Shown: positions 31,935 to 44,049, counted from the stretch's first letter. The stretch is DNA of 64,000 nt from Nemophila menziesii (GCA_029959085.1 JARWIR010000024.1:12140296-12204295), one strand, 5' to 3'. The notes: generated by a model not told the origin, from the sequence alone. Made by a program: numbers and translations.

Positions 31935-33473
31935 AATAGGCTAATGGGGGTGAGCACCATTCAACACACCACCTACGGTCTACTTACGAAGGATAAAGTT
32001 CATGGACGCAACACCGATGACCAGCCACGCGCTGGTTGAGATACGTTTTCTATCCCTTCCGCGTTTTAGTTTAGTTTAGTTTATTTTATTGCGTTGAGTC
32101 TTTTTCGAGTCGTGGGGATACGACTCATTTTTTAGTTTGGGGTGGGGTTCATAGCCTCATCCCAGTTTTTATGTTTTATGTGTTTTTAATTGCTTTCAAT
32201 AAAATAATTTTGGAGTTGTGTTAGACTGTAAAAGATTTTAAATGTCCCTTTAAGCATACTTTTAGTAAATATATGATAGTAAATAGTGGACGTTAGGGAA
32301 TAATATAAAACACACTTAGAATTGCATGCGAACATAGGTAATTGATAGGAAAAATTAATGAACAATGCAAATGAAGTAAGCTTGTACTTAAGGAATATGT
32401 TTGGTGTGTAGAACGTGAAATCCTGATTAGTAGAGAACCCACTTAGATATGAACTAAAGACGAGCTATGTACTTAGGAAAATGATAGGGGCAGTTCTTTA
32501 ATAGCCATTTGTAGCCTTTTAGCCTGCTATCCCTTATAATAATTTTATCTGTCTTAGCCCAATTTTGATCCTTAAAGCCTTTTCTTTTGTCGCCACGATA
32601 TAAGCCCATTATTCCTTAGATTATTAGGCATGACTAAATTACCTGCACTTGAATCACGATCCTGAGACCTGTCTCGAGCTTGAGTTTGGGGTGGAGGGTC
32701 CACATTTGGGAAATTACATTGGGAGGGGATTATATGTGTTTGTATTGAGACACAAAAATTAAAAAGATGATATTATTATCTGTAACCCTTTGCTGGGATT
32801 TGAAAAAAAAAAATTACAAGAGACATGACCTTTCATATCAAAGTAAGGGTCATGGGTATCTTGTACAAAAAAAAAAGAAGAGAAAAGAAATGAAAAAGAA
32901 AATAAAAAGAAAGAAAGAATAAAATAAACCGGCAAAGTGGAATATTTTCGGAAATCATCTTAGTATATATATTGGGTTAACATTGGGGACGCAACATTAG
33001 CGCATCAAATGGGTTGAGTGAGAAAATTATATGAGTGGAAACTCATGCTCGTGGACAGTTGTTGATGGTAAGTGAGGAGAGAGCCAAAAACTCACTTCAA
33101 ATTTACCAAATATACATACGACACCGTCCCTAAGCCTACGCTAAAACCGTAAAGTCCTCGTGATTCCTAAGTGCATAGTGAATTCATGATTCTGTTAATA
33201 GGGAATATACTAAGTGGAGCGTTCAAAGCGGGTTAGGATTGAGGAACACCCTATAGCCATCATACAGAGATGAGTACAAGTGTAACCTTCAAGCATTGCT
33301 ACTTTAATTTTTTGATTGAGATTATTTATATTCTATTTTGCATAATAGGTGTATGTGTATACTAGTTCCTAGAGTTTTGCTATATGATATTTATTTCAAG
33401 AATTGCTTTAGGTTTATTTGATAGCTTCTATCTTCTCTTGCAATGACTTTCTTACCCCTTTGTTTTAATTTTG
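31935..33473 (+). other. Ath-A long 3' untranslated region
   Basis: There is no gene. It contains the hairpin GAGTCGT-GGGGAT-ACGACTC (32107-32126) conserved in Ath-C, two PPT-like AGTTTGGGGTGG motifs (about 32138 and 32684), a purine-rich A/G tract at 32865-32930, and a stretch (33060-33160) collinear with the Ath-B and Ath-C 3' UTRs. Confidence 0.75.
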
Positions 33474-33509
33474 CTTTGTCGGGACGACAAAGGTTTGAGT
33501 TGGGGGTCT
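33474..33509 (+). promoter_or_regulatory. Ath-A pre-PPT hairpin and polypurine tract
   Basis: CTTTGTCG-GGA-CGACAAAG (33474-33492) is a perfect 8 bp stem with a 3 nt loop, followed by GTTTGAGTTGGGGGTCT and then the LTR TG. The tract is the presumed plus-strand primer. Confidence 0.8.
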
Positions 33510-35085
33510 TGATGTCTCCCTAAATGTTCTAATTTTATGCCTTTGGAAGACATCATTTTTTGTGTTTATTCGTTTATTTTGATAGACTTTTGGACTAAAA
33601 ATGCAATAATCCGAATTTCCTCTTTTATTTCTAGCATTTTTAATTTATTAAACTTTTGCGCGTAATATTGGGTATTTTAGTGAAAAGTTTGTAGGTTTTG
33701 AATATTAGCTAGAAGAGGAATCCGAGAATAAAGTCAAAGATCGTGATATGGAGTCAAAGCATGAAGACAAATCCCGAAAGAATTGATATTTTAAAGCTGT
33801 AAATCTGGAAAGTTGCCAAATATTACTGATTTCGAGCCACCTAATTGTAGATTTAGCTGCTTACTTGTGAAGAGAAAACGTGACCCATTGAGTTAAGGAA
33901 CTTTAGCAACTAGAATGAGGTCAATCCGAGTTGAAACGAGTCGGTTAGAGCCGTTTTAGTGGAGGTGGTGCAGCAGTTACGGGATTCTGGGCTAAGATAA
34001 TGGACTTGAGCTTTTATTATTTCATTTAAACTTTAGCCTAAGGCCCAAGTCCAAATTTCTAAGTATAAATAAGGGTTTTGACTTCTATTTTACAGAAAAT
34101 TCACTTTTTACAAAAGAAAGCATCAGAGAGAAATCAAGGCAAGGAAGCAGAGAAGCTATAGAGCTGGAGACGGTCTATATCTCCAAATCACAACTAATCT
34201 AATTCCACAATTAGGTTTTTCTTTTATTTCTTTCTGTAAAACAATATGAACACTTTTATTTCTTTTAATTTAGTTTTCTGCATTATTATGAGCTAATTTA
34301 ATTAAGTTCTTGAGAACGCATAATGGGTTAATCCCAATTTGATTTCGTTTCATATGTTTGTATTTGGGATAATTATTATTTAAATCAAATTGGGTAAATT
34401 ATATTTTTCTTTAATTCGTATTTTATTTACTGTTATTGACTTGATCAATTAATAATAGGACTTAGTATCTAGGCTATTCCAATTAGTGGCGATTGGATCA
34501 CCTTGACGGGGGGTCTAGGTACAGAACTAATTAACGAATATAGGTTAGAAATTATTTGACTCTGACGAGCTTAATTAAACTTATGACCTATTAGGTAAAT
34601 TAGACTTAATCACTTGAGAGTGGACTATAATCACCTTGACGGGGTTTGTAGCACTTGAAAGTTGCTCCTTAGTCCACCCTGACGGGGGTAATAGAATACC
34701 GAATCCCGACCAATATCAATTTACCAATTTGTCCCTTAAACAATGTATGAAATGAATGATAATTAGGTGAAATCCTTGCGTCTCTCAAGTACTGCCTTCT
34801 CATCCTGCGTAAACATTTTATTTTCTTGCGTCTAGTTAATTACTTGCATTAATTTAGTATTTTACTTTATTGTCTTAGCATTTAGAAAACCAAACAAACA
34901 AAACATAAAATCATTTACTTGTTTCATGTGCAATTAACCACTATTTGATAGGCATTAGAGTCAACCATTCCGTCTCTGAGAACGAATCTGTTTTATCACT
35001 TATATTACTTGGGACAACCGTACCCTTGCGGTCGTGGTTCTCTTTTCCTTATTACATTTATTTCAAAACACACAAAGGACCACCA
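33510..35085 (+). repeat. Ath-A 3' LTR
   Basis: Matches 14844-16379 and is about 40 bp longer because the 5' copy has a deletion. TATA box at 34064-34071. Many scattered differences from the 5' LTR show an insertion clearly older than Sire-young. Confidence 0.9.
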
Positions 35086-35090
35086 GCTAT

Positions 35091-35487
35091 CAACAAATTG
35101 CCCTAGAGCTTGAGTTACTCTCATGAGATGTTGTCACTCAACCCAAAGAATTCGTTGATGCACAAAGTAGCAACCCCAATAATTAAAACATAAGATGTTC
35201 ACATAAAAATTCCACTTTGCCGGTCTAAATATATATATTTTCAAATCAATTTTTTTCTTTTGTTTAGCTATGTCTCTCTTTTTGATGTTGAGATACCATG
35301 CTATTTTTCTGAAAAAAAAATCTTTTCTTTTCAAGATTTTCACCTTTTTATTTCATTTACTCTCACCCTGGCAAAGGGTTACAATATAATAAACTTGTGA
35401 ATCATCATCAATATATCTAACAGAGCATAATTAACAAGCTCAAATATCCCAACCCAATAACAATTCTCATAATGGTGGACCCACCAC
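35091..35487 (-). other. Ath-B 3' UTR segment between Ath-A and Ath-C
   Basis: Collinear with 37710-38105 in Ath-C (GCCCTAGAGCTTGAGTTACT and on), ending in CCATAATGGTGGACCCACCA where Ath-C inserted. No coding content. Confidence 0.85.
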
Positions 35488-37234
35488 TGGTGGGTCCTTG
35501 TGTGTTATAAAATTATGAAATAAAAGCAAAGGAATAAAGGATCTACATACCGCAAGTGTACGGATCTTACCAAGTAATAGATAAGTAAAATCGGGATTAT
35601 TGTCTCCACAGGGATTTAAGTAGTTATTCTAACTTCGTGTTCAATATTAGAATAGATAGTTCTAATCGTTTTAAAAAGATAATTATTAAAGGAGTTTGTT
35701 TTCTAATTAACTTAATAAAATAAACAATAAGTAATATATAATTATGCAAGAAAGATAAGGAGATGCAAGTATGAACCTATCCTATTGAATTAATGATTCC
35801 TAAGAATAAGGGTGAATGAGAAATTTCACAATAGTCGGGAATCTATTATCTCCTAGCCCCCGTCAGAGTGGACCTAAGAGTTATCCTACGGTATTACAAA
35901 CCCCTTCAGGGCGATTATAAGCTACTTTCAGATGAATACTATTTTACCCAATTGGCTACGTGGTTAGTCAAGCCCGTCAGGGTCAAATAACGGATACCAT
36001 ACATCTATATTCTATGTCTGTAATTAAACCCCCCGTCAAGGTGATCCATATGCCACTATATGGAATAGCCTAATTACTATGAGCTAAGTTTTATTCATGA
36101 CTTCAAAATTAGTGATTAAAACAAAATAATAGTCAATGGAAATTAATAACCAATTCAATTAAATATTAAAATCCCAGATTCAGATTAAAACAGAAAAACA
36201 ATAATCAATGGTTCATATAATTACAATCGTAAAGAGAAATTGTGCATAATAAAACTTCTTGAATAAATAGATTAGAAATACCTCATAGACAAAATAGATC
36301 TAATACTATTTTACCCAAAGAATAAAGATGGAGAAGTGTTGAATTGATGTAGTTAAGCTCTAGCTCTTGCTTCTTCCTCCTCTAGATCCTCTTGATTGCT
36401 CCTATGATGAATTACTTGTGTACATTAAGCTTATGCAGCCAAGGGATGATTTTATAAGGTTTAGAACTGATATATATAGGTGCTAGGTCGAATTACTTGG
36501 AGTGGAAGACAAGGCAAGAACTCTTAAATTCGTAGCCCTAAAATATAGGAAAGGTAAGATTCTGTTGCTGATTTGTTTTGGTCATATCTCCTTTAATACT
36601 TATCCGTTTGAGGCATTCCAATATTCTAAACCGCTTGTCTCGGAAAGAGCTTTCCATTGGTGCAGACCAATCGTCCAAATTCCTATCCAATATTAAGTTA
36701 TGGACTCGTCTTTGAAACGTGGCTGGAATTTCAGATTCATAAGAAAACTTTTCCTTTTCCTAGTTGAACTCTACTTCCTTCTATCTCCAGATTTCTTCAA
36801 GATCCTCTTTCCTTATCTCCTTAGCATTGATTTAGCATCTAATATTTTTCCATATTATCTCTAAAGCTTCACATTAAATAAATAATTAAACCGCATATGC
36901 TTTAAAAAAAAATAAATCATTAAATCAAGACTAGAAATAAAAAAGTGCAATTTAAATTCAGGAAACTCGACTAAGCACACTAGAAATATTCTAAGACTTT
37001 AATTCTCACTTCTCCTCCTTGGGTTGGGTTTTCATGAAATTCATAAACCTACTAACTTTGCACTAAAAATAAGTAAATTAACGCACAAAAGCTTTATAAA
37101 TGCAAATAATCTAATTCCAAGGGGAGAAAGTGTAATATTGCAATTTAAGCACGAAAGTCAATATAAAAAGACCATTTTCATCCTAAAATGATGTCTCCTA
37201 AGGGCTTATATTTAGAACAATTAGGGAGACATCA
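35488..37234 (-). repeat. Ath-C 3' LTR
   Basis: On the minus strand it begins TGATGTCTCCCTAATTG and ends CACCA. It carries four CCCGTCA/TGACGGG-type motifs between 35870 and 36050, and a U5 CCGTACACTTGCGG element near 35550. It differs from the 5' LTR at scattered sites. Confidence 0.9.
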
Positions 37235-37270
37235 AGACCCCCAACTCAAACTTGTATCGTCCCGATACAA
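37235..37270 (-). promoter_or_regulatory. Ath-C polypurine tract and pre-PPT hairpin
   Basis: Minus-strand TTGTATCG-GGA-CGATACAA (37252-37270) followed by GTTTGAGTTGGGGGTCT and the LTR. The PPT is identical to that of Ath-A although the stem differs. Confidence 0.8.
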
Positions 37271-38769
37271 TAAAAAATAAAAACATAGGGAAGTCTCGAA
37301 AATATCAACTAATTCAATTAAGCACGGGGGGAGAAGAAGATAGCAGAATATATAGAATAAACTCAAAGCAACTACTCAGAAAATTTCATGCAATAATATT
37401 TACAAACTACATACCTGCACACTTGTCATATCTACAATCAACACGGCTTGAATTCAAGATTAGATTAGCTTCGCAATGTAAGAAGGAGAGGATCTTTACT
37501 CAGTTCACCAAGGAGGCTATAGATTGTTCATCGAACTTCACTAGTATCCAAAGATCCACTTAACTAATCTCTAACGGATCAATCACTTCTAGATTATATA
37601 GTAAAGAATCATAAGGTCTTTAGGGTTGTAATGTTGGCTTAGGGAGGGTATGATAAGTATATTTGGATAATTTAGAGTGAGCTTTTGGCTCTCTCCTCAC
37701 TAGCCATCAACGAATCGCCCTAGAGCTTGAGTTACTCTCGTAAAACGTTCTCACTCAACCCAATGAATTCCTTGATGCATAAATTAGCATCCCCAATAAC
37801 CCAATTAAAGCAATAAGATGTTCACATAAAAAGTCCTCTTTGCCGGTCCAAATATATATTCTTTTCATATCAAATATTTTTTTTCTTTTGTATAGCTATG
37901 ACTCTCTTTTTGATGTTGAGATATCACGCTATGTTTCATAAATTATGCCTTTTCATAACTTTAGCTCGTAGCTTCTTTTTCATTCACTATTACTCCAGCA
38001 AAGGGTTATAATATAATAAACCTGTGAATCATCATCAATATATAGAACAGAGCACACCTAATAAGCTCAAAAATCCCAACCCAATAATATTTCCCATAAT
38101 GGTGGACCCACCACCCCAAACTCAAGCTTTAAAACAATTGTCTATGCATCGCGATTCGAGTGCGGGTCATATGGAAAAGTCCTATAATCTAAAGGGATAT
38201 GGCTTATAATGTGGATAATAAAAAGGCTTTAGAAAGGCTAGAAGGGGCTGAGAAGGATATATAATAATAAAATGGACAGCAAGCTAAAAGGCAACAAGGG
38301 GCTTATGAAAGAACCGCCTTAATCACTTTCTAAACTGTGCAATTTCGTCATTCTCTTACCTTTAGCATGTTCATTAAATAGATTTGTCAACTAGCTTGGA
38401 TCTCACGGCCTACACACTACTCATGGCTCCCTGAGATCGAACATACTTTCTATTGCATTGCTAACTAATCCTTTCTTTACTATCAATGTGTGTTTTCCTG
38501 TAAATACGCAAATCATACAAAATAAAGCAGCTCATAAACATTCTACATCTAATCCATCTCTTAAAAATTTCAAAAATTTCAAATTTCTCTAAAAAAAACA
38601 ATAAATCACATAAAAATGGAGATGAGGGACAACGAATCCCCACCCCCAACTCAAAAATGAGTCGTGTCCCCACGACTCAAAAAGACTCAATAAAACAAAA
38701 ATAGAAAATAGTGCATATAGAAAAATGGTAAGGAAGAAAGAAAACATACTCTTCGAGGCTATTGCCTCG
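37271..38769 (-). other. Ath-C 3' untranslated region
   Basis: Non-coding. It contains the hairpin GAGTCGT...ACGACTC (38659-38678), a PPT-like GAGTTGGGGGTGG beside it (38641-38655), and another PPT-like GAGTTTGGGGTGG near 38105-38125. It is collinear with Ath-B 3' UTR on either side of the Ath-C insertion and, more loosely, with Ath-A 32100-33470. Confidence 0.75.
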
Positions 38770-39243
38770 CTTGATTAATACCCAAGATAATGTGCAGTGA
38801 TTTCCTTGTATGTAAACTCCATGTATCACCAATTTCGCTATCCCTTACATCCTCTTATGCTCCATTCCAATCAATCACACTCTAGAGATCTCTTGTTTCT
38901 CATCTTCCATAACTTTTTTCTTGAATAATCTCTCATGTGAAGGTGTTTATCCAGGAATATTTTGTTGTGGCAACAACTACTAGCGTCCCAGAAGCTTTGC
39001 TCATCTTTGGTCAAAAGGATGCTTGATTTGTAGAGGTTGTGGTGTCTTCCTTATGAAATTTGAAATGTTTTTGCTCTTTGATTTCACCACTGCATGCTTT
39101 CCTCTACTTACTTGACCCGATTTACCTTGTGATTTGTTCCCGAACTAGTACCCATCTCAATCGATTTTATTCTTCTTGATCTTACCCAATACCTTGCTTC
39201 GATTCTTCACATCCTGTAATAATATCTTCGTTCTTTTTACCAT
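38770..39243 (-). pseudogene. Ath-C env-like remnant
   Basis: A minus-strand ATG near 39243 follows the same leader as the Ath-A env-like ORF (TTTGAGTTGGGGGTCAAAAG), but the frame is short, Lys-rich, and stops near 39157. The middle of the env-like domain is deleted. Residual similarity to Ath-B near 44930-45060 (GAAGACACCACAACCTCT) confirms the position. Confidence 0.55.
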
Positions 39244-39685
39244 CTCTTTTGACCCCCAACTCAAAGCTTTGAACACTCTTGAAATTTGTAACTTTTGATC
39301 ATAGGTGTAACAAGCTTTATTTGAGTTAGGAGAGGTGTTAGGATGATAAATCTCCATGTGGGTATGATGGAGTCAAGCTTTAATGATATGGGTTTAAGGA
39401 ATTGTGGATGAATTTTGAAAATTTAAGCTCTTGATTCTTGGATTCTAGGTGTTTTGATATGATTTGGGTGGTTGAATCCTCTTTGTAATGATGTAAGGAA
39501 GGATTTGGATGTGAATTCATGGTGTTTTGGTTGTGTTTTGATGTTAGGTGAAGGTTTGTTGAAGCTTTAATGGAGTTGGGAGAGGTTTGGAGAAGAAAGT
39601 GAGACTTAAGGATTGAGAAATTCGGATTAGAACTCACTTCTACCTCTTTATAATCTTAAAAACGCAATAATTTTTTTTCTCCAAC

Positions 39686-39945
39686 GGGGTTGGGCGGTAT
39701 ACCGGCCATAGGGCCCGGTATACCGGAGCTACTGTTCCATCAGGTCCACGCTTCGTCAAAAAACCCGTGTTGCGAACCCGTGGGCTCGGGTTTTTGATCT
39801 GTTAGGTATACCGGAGGTATGGCCCGGTATACCGGAGCTGCTTGCTTTCCAAATTTACCTCTCGGCATAGAACACGTGGCTAGTACCCGTGGCCTCGGGT
39901 TTTCTAACTAGCGGTATACCGCCAGTAGGGCCCGGTATACCAGTG
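39686..39945 (-). promoter_or_regulatory. Ath-C palindrome block (CCGGTATACCGG)
   Basis: Three pairs of palindromes: CGGTATACCG 39695-39704 with CCGGTATACCGG 39715-39726; GGTATACC 39805-39812 with CCGGTATACCGG 39824-39835; GCGGTATACCGC 39911-39922 with GGTATACC 39934-39941. Members of a pair are about 10 bp apart. A TATA-like TATAAAG (minus strand, about 39646) lies about 40 bp downstream in element sense. Confidence 0.85.
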
Positions 39946-40179
39946 GCAGATCAGAATACTTCCAAAAAAAATTGTTTTTGCTTCCAAAACTCGATTTCTT
40001 TGCTACCTGATCATCAAAAACACTAATACCTTCCTCAGTAATGCACTATAAACTAAAAAAAATTCGTAAACTAAATAATACATACTAAAAAAACTAAACT
40101 AAGAAAACAATTAAAGCTTGGGGTGTCTCCCAAGAGCACTTTTATTTAATGTCATTTAAAGTTTGACGCGTTACCTCCA

Positions 40180-41388
40180 TTATCCCTTGAGTATGTAACC
40201 TCCCCAGTAGTGGGTGATGTTATGTATGTCTACGATTCGCGTCCTTTGACCTCTCGAAGGTTGTATCTCTATTGATTTTGGTGTCACTACTCGAGTAACA
40301 AAAAATGGTCCCATACACTCATTTTTGAAACCTCGTGGTCTATTCTCTTGTTTGGAGGCCTTCCAAGCAACCGTGGTTCTGACCCCAAACTCATTTTCAT
40401 CTCTCTTCTTCACGGGTTCATGGTGGTGGTCCTTCTCTTTAACCTCTTTAGATAATTCTGGAACAATGGGGAACTCGAGTGGCTTCTCCTCTAGAATCTT
40501 TTCCAAAACAAGGGATGTTTCTGAACTTTCTTTTGTTATGAGGGCCACGTTTTCACTCTCGATCTCTACACTCGCATTCTTATTTGTTTCCGGAATAGCT
40601 TTTGTGACTACTTGTTACGGTGTGAGTTCTTTTGTATTACATTCAAGCATTTGGGTGTAGGTTTTGTCTTTACACACCTCTACAAATGCTTTATCGATGT
40701 CACTGTTTGAATGATTCGTTGTTATTGGATTGGGAGGTGACATCAATGGAGTACTAGGTGGTGAATCCATCCTAGTATCTTCTTCTTCTGTCTCTTCTCT
40801 AACCAAGACCTCAATATTTAATTCCTCTAAACGCAGCTTGGCTGGATTTTCCATGGATGTAATCTTCCCTTCACAAGATTTAATTTGAATTTCGACTCCA
40901 TTACCAACAATTGACTCATCTATGCTTAGCGTGGTTGATTCTTCTATTGTTGGAATCTCTAGTTCACTAGGTGCAACTTGTGGCGATTCCAATTCCTTCT
41001 CTTCTTGAAGGCTAAACTCTGTAGCTATATTGAACTGAACATCGCTATCTTGGTTGGCCTTATGATTAATATTTGTACCTTGGCCTGTTTGCATAGATGG
41101 TACTTGTTATAATATCTTAATTGTTTCTGTGAGTTGCGTCAATCGTTGCTCCATTAATTGATGGCTTTGTTGCATGACTTGCAATAATGATATGATAGCA
41201 TCGATTTTCGCATTACTCTTTATTATATTATCCGTTGTGGCCTTCATGAAACAACTGAGGGAGTCCTCCAACTTCTTGAGCCTAAAATAATGATCCGTCA
41301 AGCTTCCGCGTGTTAGATCCATGAATTGTTGTACTGGCATATAACAGGTCGGTGTTGAATTTTGCACTTGATAGGGGGAAATCTCCAT
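40180..41388 (-). pseudogene. Ath-C ORF1: coiled-coil protein with integrase-C-terminal-like WGGY tail
   Basis: One reading frame of about 400 codons runs from ATG 41388 (MEISPYQVQNSTP), 107 bp from the PBS as in Ath-D, to 40180. It is interrupted by only two in-frame TAA codons (41104-41106 and about 40612), both in the context TAA CAA GTA. The N-terminus (about 95 aa) is probably helical or coiled coil (LTDHYFRLKKLEDSLSCFM), the middle is acidic and Ser/Glu-rich, and the tail reads RPRGFKNECMGPFFVTRVV ... DIHNITHYWGGYI. No capsid, zinc knuckle or protease motif is present. By position it replaces gag-pol. The function is unknown; nucleic-acid binding by the tail is an inference from integrase C-terminal similarity. 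Confidence 0.7.
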
Positions 41389-41494
41389 ACCTAAAGAAAA
41401 ACCTGAAAAGAGACTAAAACAAAGAAAACGTAAAACTGAAAACAACTAAAACTACTAACCTAACTTAAACACAAAATAAAATAATCGCTTTAAA

Positions 41495-41512
41495 TCCGCG
41501 ACAGCGGCGCCA
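41495..41512 (-). promoter_or_regulatory. Ath-C primer binding site
   Basis: Minus-strand TGGCGCCGCTGTCGCGGA, a variant of the tRNA-Asp-type PBS in Ath-A and Ath-D. Confidence 0.8.
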
Positions 41513-41519
41513 AAAAACT

Positions 41520-43254
41520 TGGTGGGTCCTTGTGTGTTGTAAAATTATGAAATAAAAGCAAAGGAATAAAGGATCCACAGATCACAAGTGTACGGGTTGT
41601 ACCAAGTAATAGATAAGTAAAATCGGAATTATCGTCTCCACAGGGATTTAAGTAGTTATTCTAACTTCGTGTTCAATATCTAAATAGATAGTTCTAATCG
41701 TTTTGAAAAGATAACTATTAAAGGAGTTTGTTTTCTAATTAACTTAATAAAATAAACAATAAGTAATATATAATTATGCAAGAAAGATAAGTAGATCCAA
41801 GTATGAATCTACCCTATTGAATTAATGATTCCTAAGAATAAGGGTAAATGGGAAATTTCACAATAGTCGGGAATCTATAATCTCCTAGCCCCCGTCAGGG
41901 TGGACTTAAGAGCTATCCTACGGTATTACAAACCCCGTCAGGGCGATTATAAGCTACTTTCAGATGAATACTATTTTACCCAATTGGCTACGTGGTTAGT
42001 CAAGCCCGTCAGGGTCAAATAACGAATATCACGCGTCTATATTCTATGTCTGTAATTAAACCCCTCGTCCATACGCCACTATATAGAATAGCCTAATTAC
42101 TATGAGCTAAGTTTGATTCATGACTTCAAAATTAGTGATTAAAATAAAATAATAGTCAATGGAAATTAAGAACCAATTCAATTAAATACTAAAATCCCAG
42201 ATTCAGATTTAAACAGAAAGTCAATAATCAATTGTTCATATAATTACAATCCTAAAGAGAAATTGTGCATAATAAAACTTCTTGAATAAATAGCTTAGAA
42301 ATACATCATAGAAAAAATAGATCTTATACTAATTTACCCAAAGAATAGAGATGGAGAAGTGTTGAATTGATGTAGTTAATCTCTAGCTCTTGCTTCTTCC
42401 TCCTCTAGATCCTCTTGATTGCTTCTATTATGAATTACTAGTGTATATTAAGCTTATGCAGCCAAGGGATGATTTTTTAAGGTTTAGAACTGATATATAG
42501 GTGCTAGGTCGAATTACTTGGAGTGGAAGACAAGACAAGAACTCTTAAATTCGTAGCCCTAAAATCTAGGAAAGGTAAGATTCTGCTGCTGATTTGTTTT
42601 GGTCATATCTCCTTCAATACTTATCCTTTTGAGGCGTTCCAATACTTGAAACCGCTTGTCTCGGAAAGAGCTTTCCATTGGTTCAGACCACTCTCCTAAA
42701 TTCTTAGCAAATATTAAGTTATGGACTCGTCTTTGACACGTGTCTGGAATTTCAGATTCATAAGGCAGCTTTTCCTATTCCTAGTTGAACTCTACTTCCT
42801 TCTATCTCCAGGTTTCTTCAAGATCTTCTTTCCTTATTTCCTTAGAAGTGGTTTAGCATTTAATTTATTTCCATATTATCTCTAAAGCTTCTCATTAAAT
42901 AAATAATTAAACCGTATATGCTTTAAAAATAATAAATCATTAAATCAAGACTAGAAATAAGAAAGTGCAATTTAAATTCAGGAAACTCGACTAAGCACAC
43001 GAGAAATATTCTAAGACTTTAATTCTCACTTCTCCTCATTAGGTTGGTTTTTCATGAAATTCATAAACCTACTAACTTTGCACTAAAAATAAGTAATTTT
43101 ACGCACAAAAGCTCTATAAATGCAAATAGTCTAATTCCAAGTGGAGAGAGTGTAATATTGCAATTTAAGCATGAAAGTCAATATAAAAAGACCATTTTCA
43201 TCCTAAAATTATGTCTCCTAAGGGATTATATTTAGAACAATTAGGGAGACATCA
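41520..43254 (-). repeat. Ath-C 5' LTR
   Basis: Matches the 3' LTR; one CCGTCA-type motif is deleted near 42065. Confidence 0.9.
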
Positions 43255-43259
43255 ACCAC

Positions 43260-44049
43260 CCCAAACTCAAGCTCTAAAACAATTGTCTATGCATCGCGAT
43301 TCGAGTGCGGGTCATATGGAAAAGTCCTAAAATCTAAAGGGATATGGCTTATAACGTGGCTAATAAAAAGGATTTAGAAAGGCTAGAAGGGGCTGAGAAT
43401 GATATAAAATAATAATTTGGACATCAATTTAAAAGGCAACAAAGGGCTTATGAATGAACCGCCTTAATCACATTCTAAACTATTCAATTTTGTTATTCTC
43501 TTATCTTTAGTACGTTCATAAGATGGTTTAATTAACTACCTTGGATCTTACGACCTACACACCACTCATGACTCCCTGAGATCGAACATACTTTCTATCG
43601 CATTGCTAACTAATCTTTTCTTTACTATTAATGTGTGTTTTCCTGCAAATACTTAAAGCATACAAAATAAAGTAGCTCATAAACATACTACTTTATATCA
43701 TTAATTTATCGAGCTTATGCTTTTCAGCTATTAAACACACTCTGCTTCTAATTCCCATGTATCAAAAAAATAAAATTCTACCTAAAAACAGAAAAATCAT
43801 ATAAAAATGGATATGAGAGACAACGAATCCGCACACCCCCAACTCAAAAATGAGGCGTGTTCCCATGAATCGAAAAAGACTCTAAAAAGAAATTAAAATA
43901 AACAGATAAAGAATATACAAAAATGGTAAGGAAGAAAGAGAACATACTCTCGAGGATATTTCCTTGCATTATCGACATCCAAGATAGGTTTAATAGGATC
44001 TTTCTTTAATTGCTCCATGAGCGTCATGATGTGTACTTGATTAGCTTTG
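43260..44049 (-). other. Ath-B 3' UTR, env-proximal part
   Basis: Non-coding; collinear with Ath-C 38105-38760 including a degenerate form of the GAGTCGT hairpin near 43852-43880. Confidence 0.7.

Larger units (their letters stand above)
14844..35085 (+). mobile_element. Ath-A: full-length but inactivated Athila element
   Basis: LTRs at 14844-16379 and 33510-35085 flank the full order PBS, gag, protease, RT, RNase H, integrase, env-like ORF and PPT. The target duplication is GCCAT (14839-14843) and GCTAT (35086-35090), one mismatch; the flanks rejoin to a sequence found uninterrupted at about 37690-37740 in Ath-C. Without the nested Sirevirus it is about 12.6 kb, normal for Athila. The Athila assignment rests on the tRNA-Asp-type PBS, the RT sequence (ATRKDHFPLPFIDQML) and the env-like ORF. 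Stops and frameshifts in every domain rule out autonomous activity. Confidence 0.9.
35488..43254 (-). mobile_element. Ath-C: compact non-autonomous Athila-like element
   Basis: LTRs 35488-37234 and 41520-43254 (about 1.74 kb) with exact target duplication ACCAC (35483-35487, 43255-43259). The 7.77 kb element has a 4.3 kb interior: PBS, one short ORF with the WGGY tail, palindrome block, a tiny env-like remnant, 3' UTR hairpins and PPT. RT, integrase core and even the canonical capsid are absent. Its 3' UTR is closely related to that of its host Ath-B. Confidence 0.92.
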
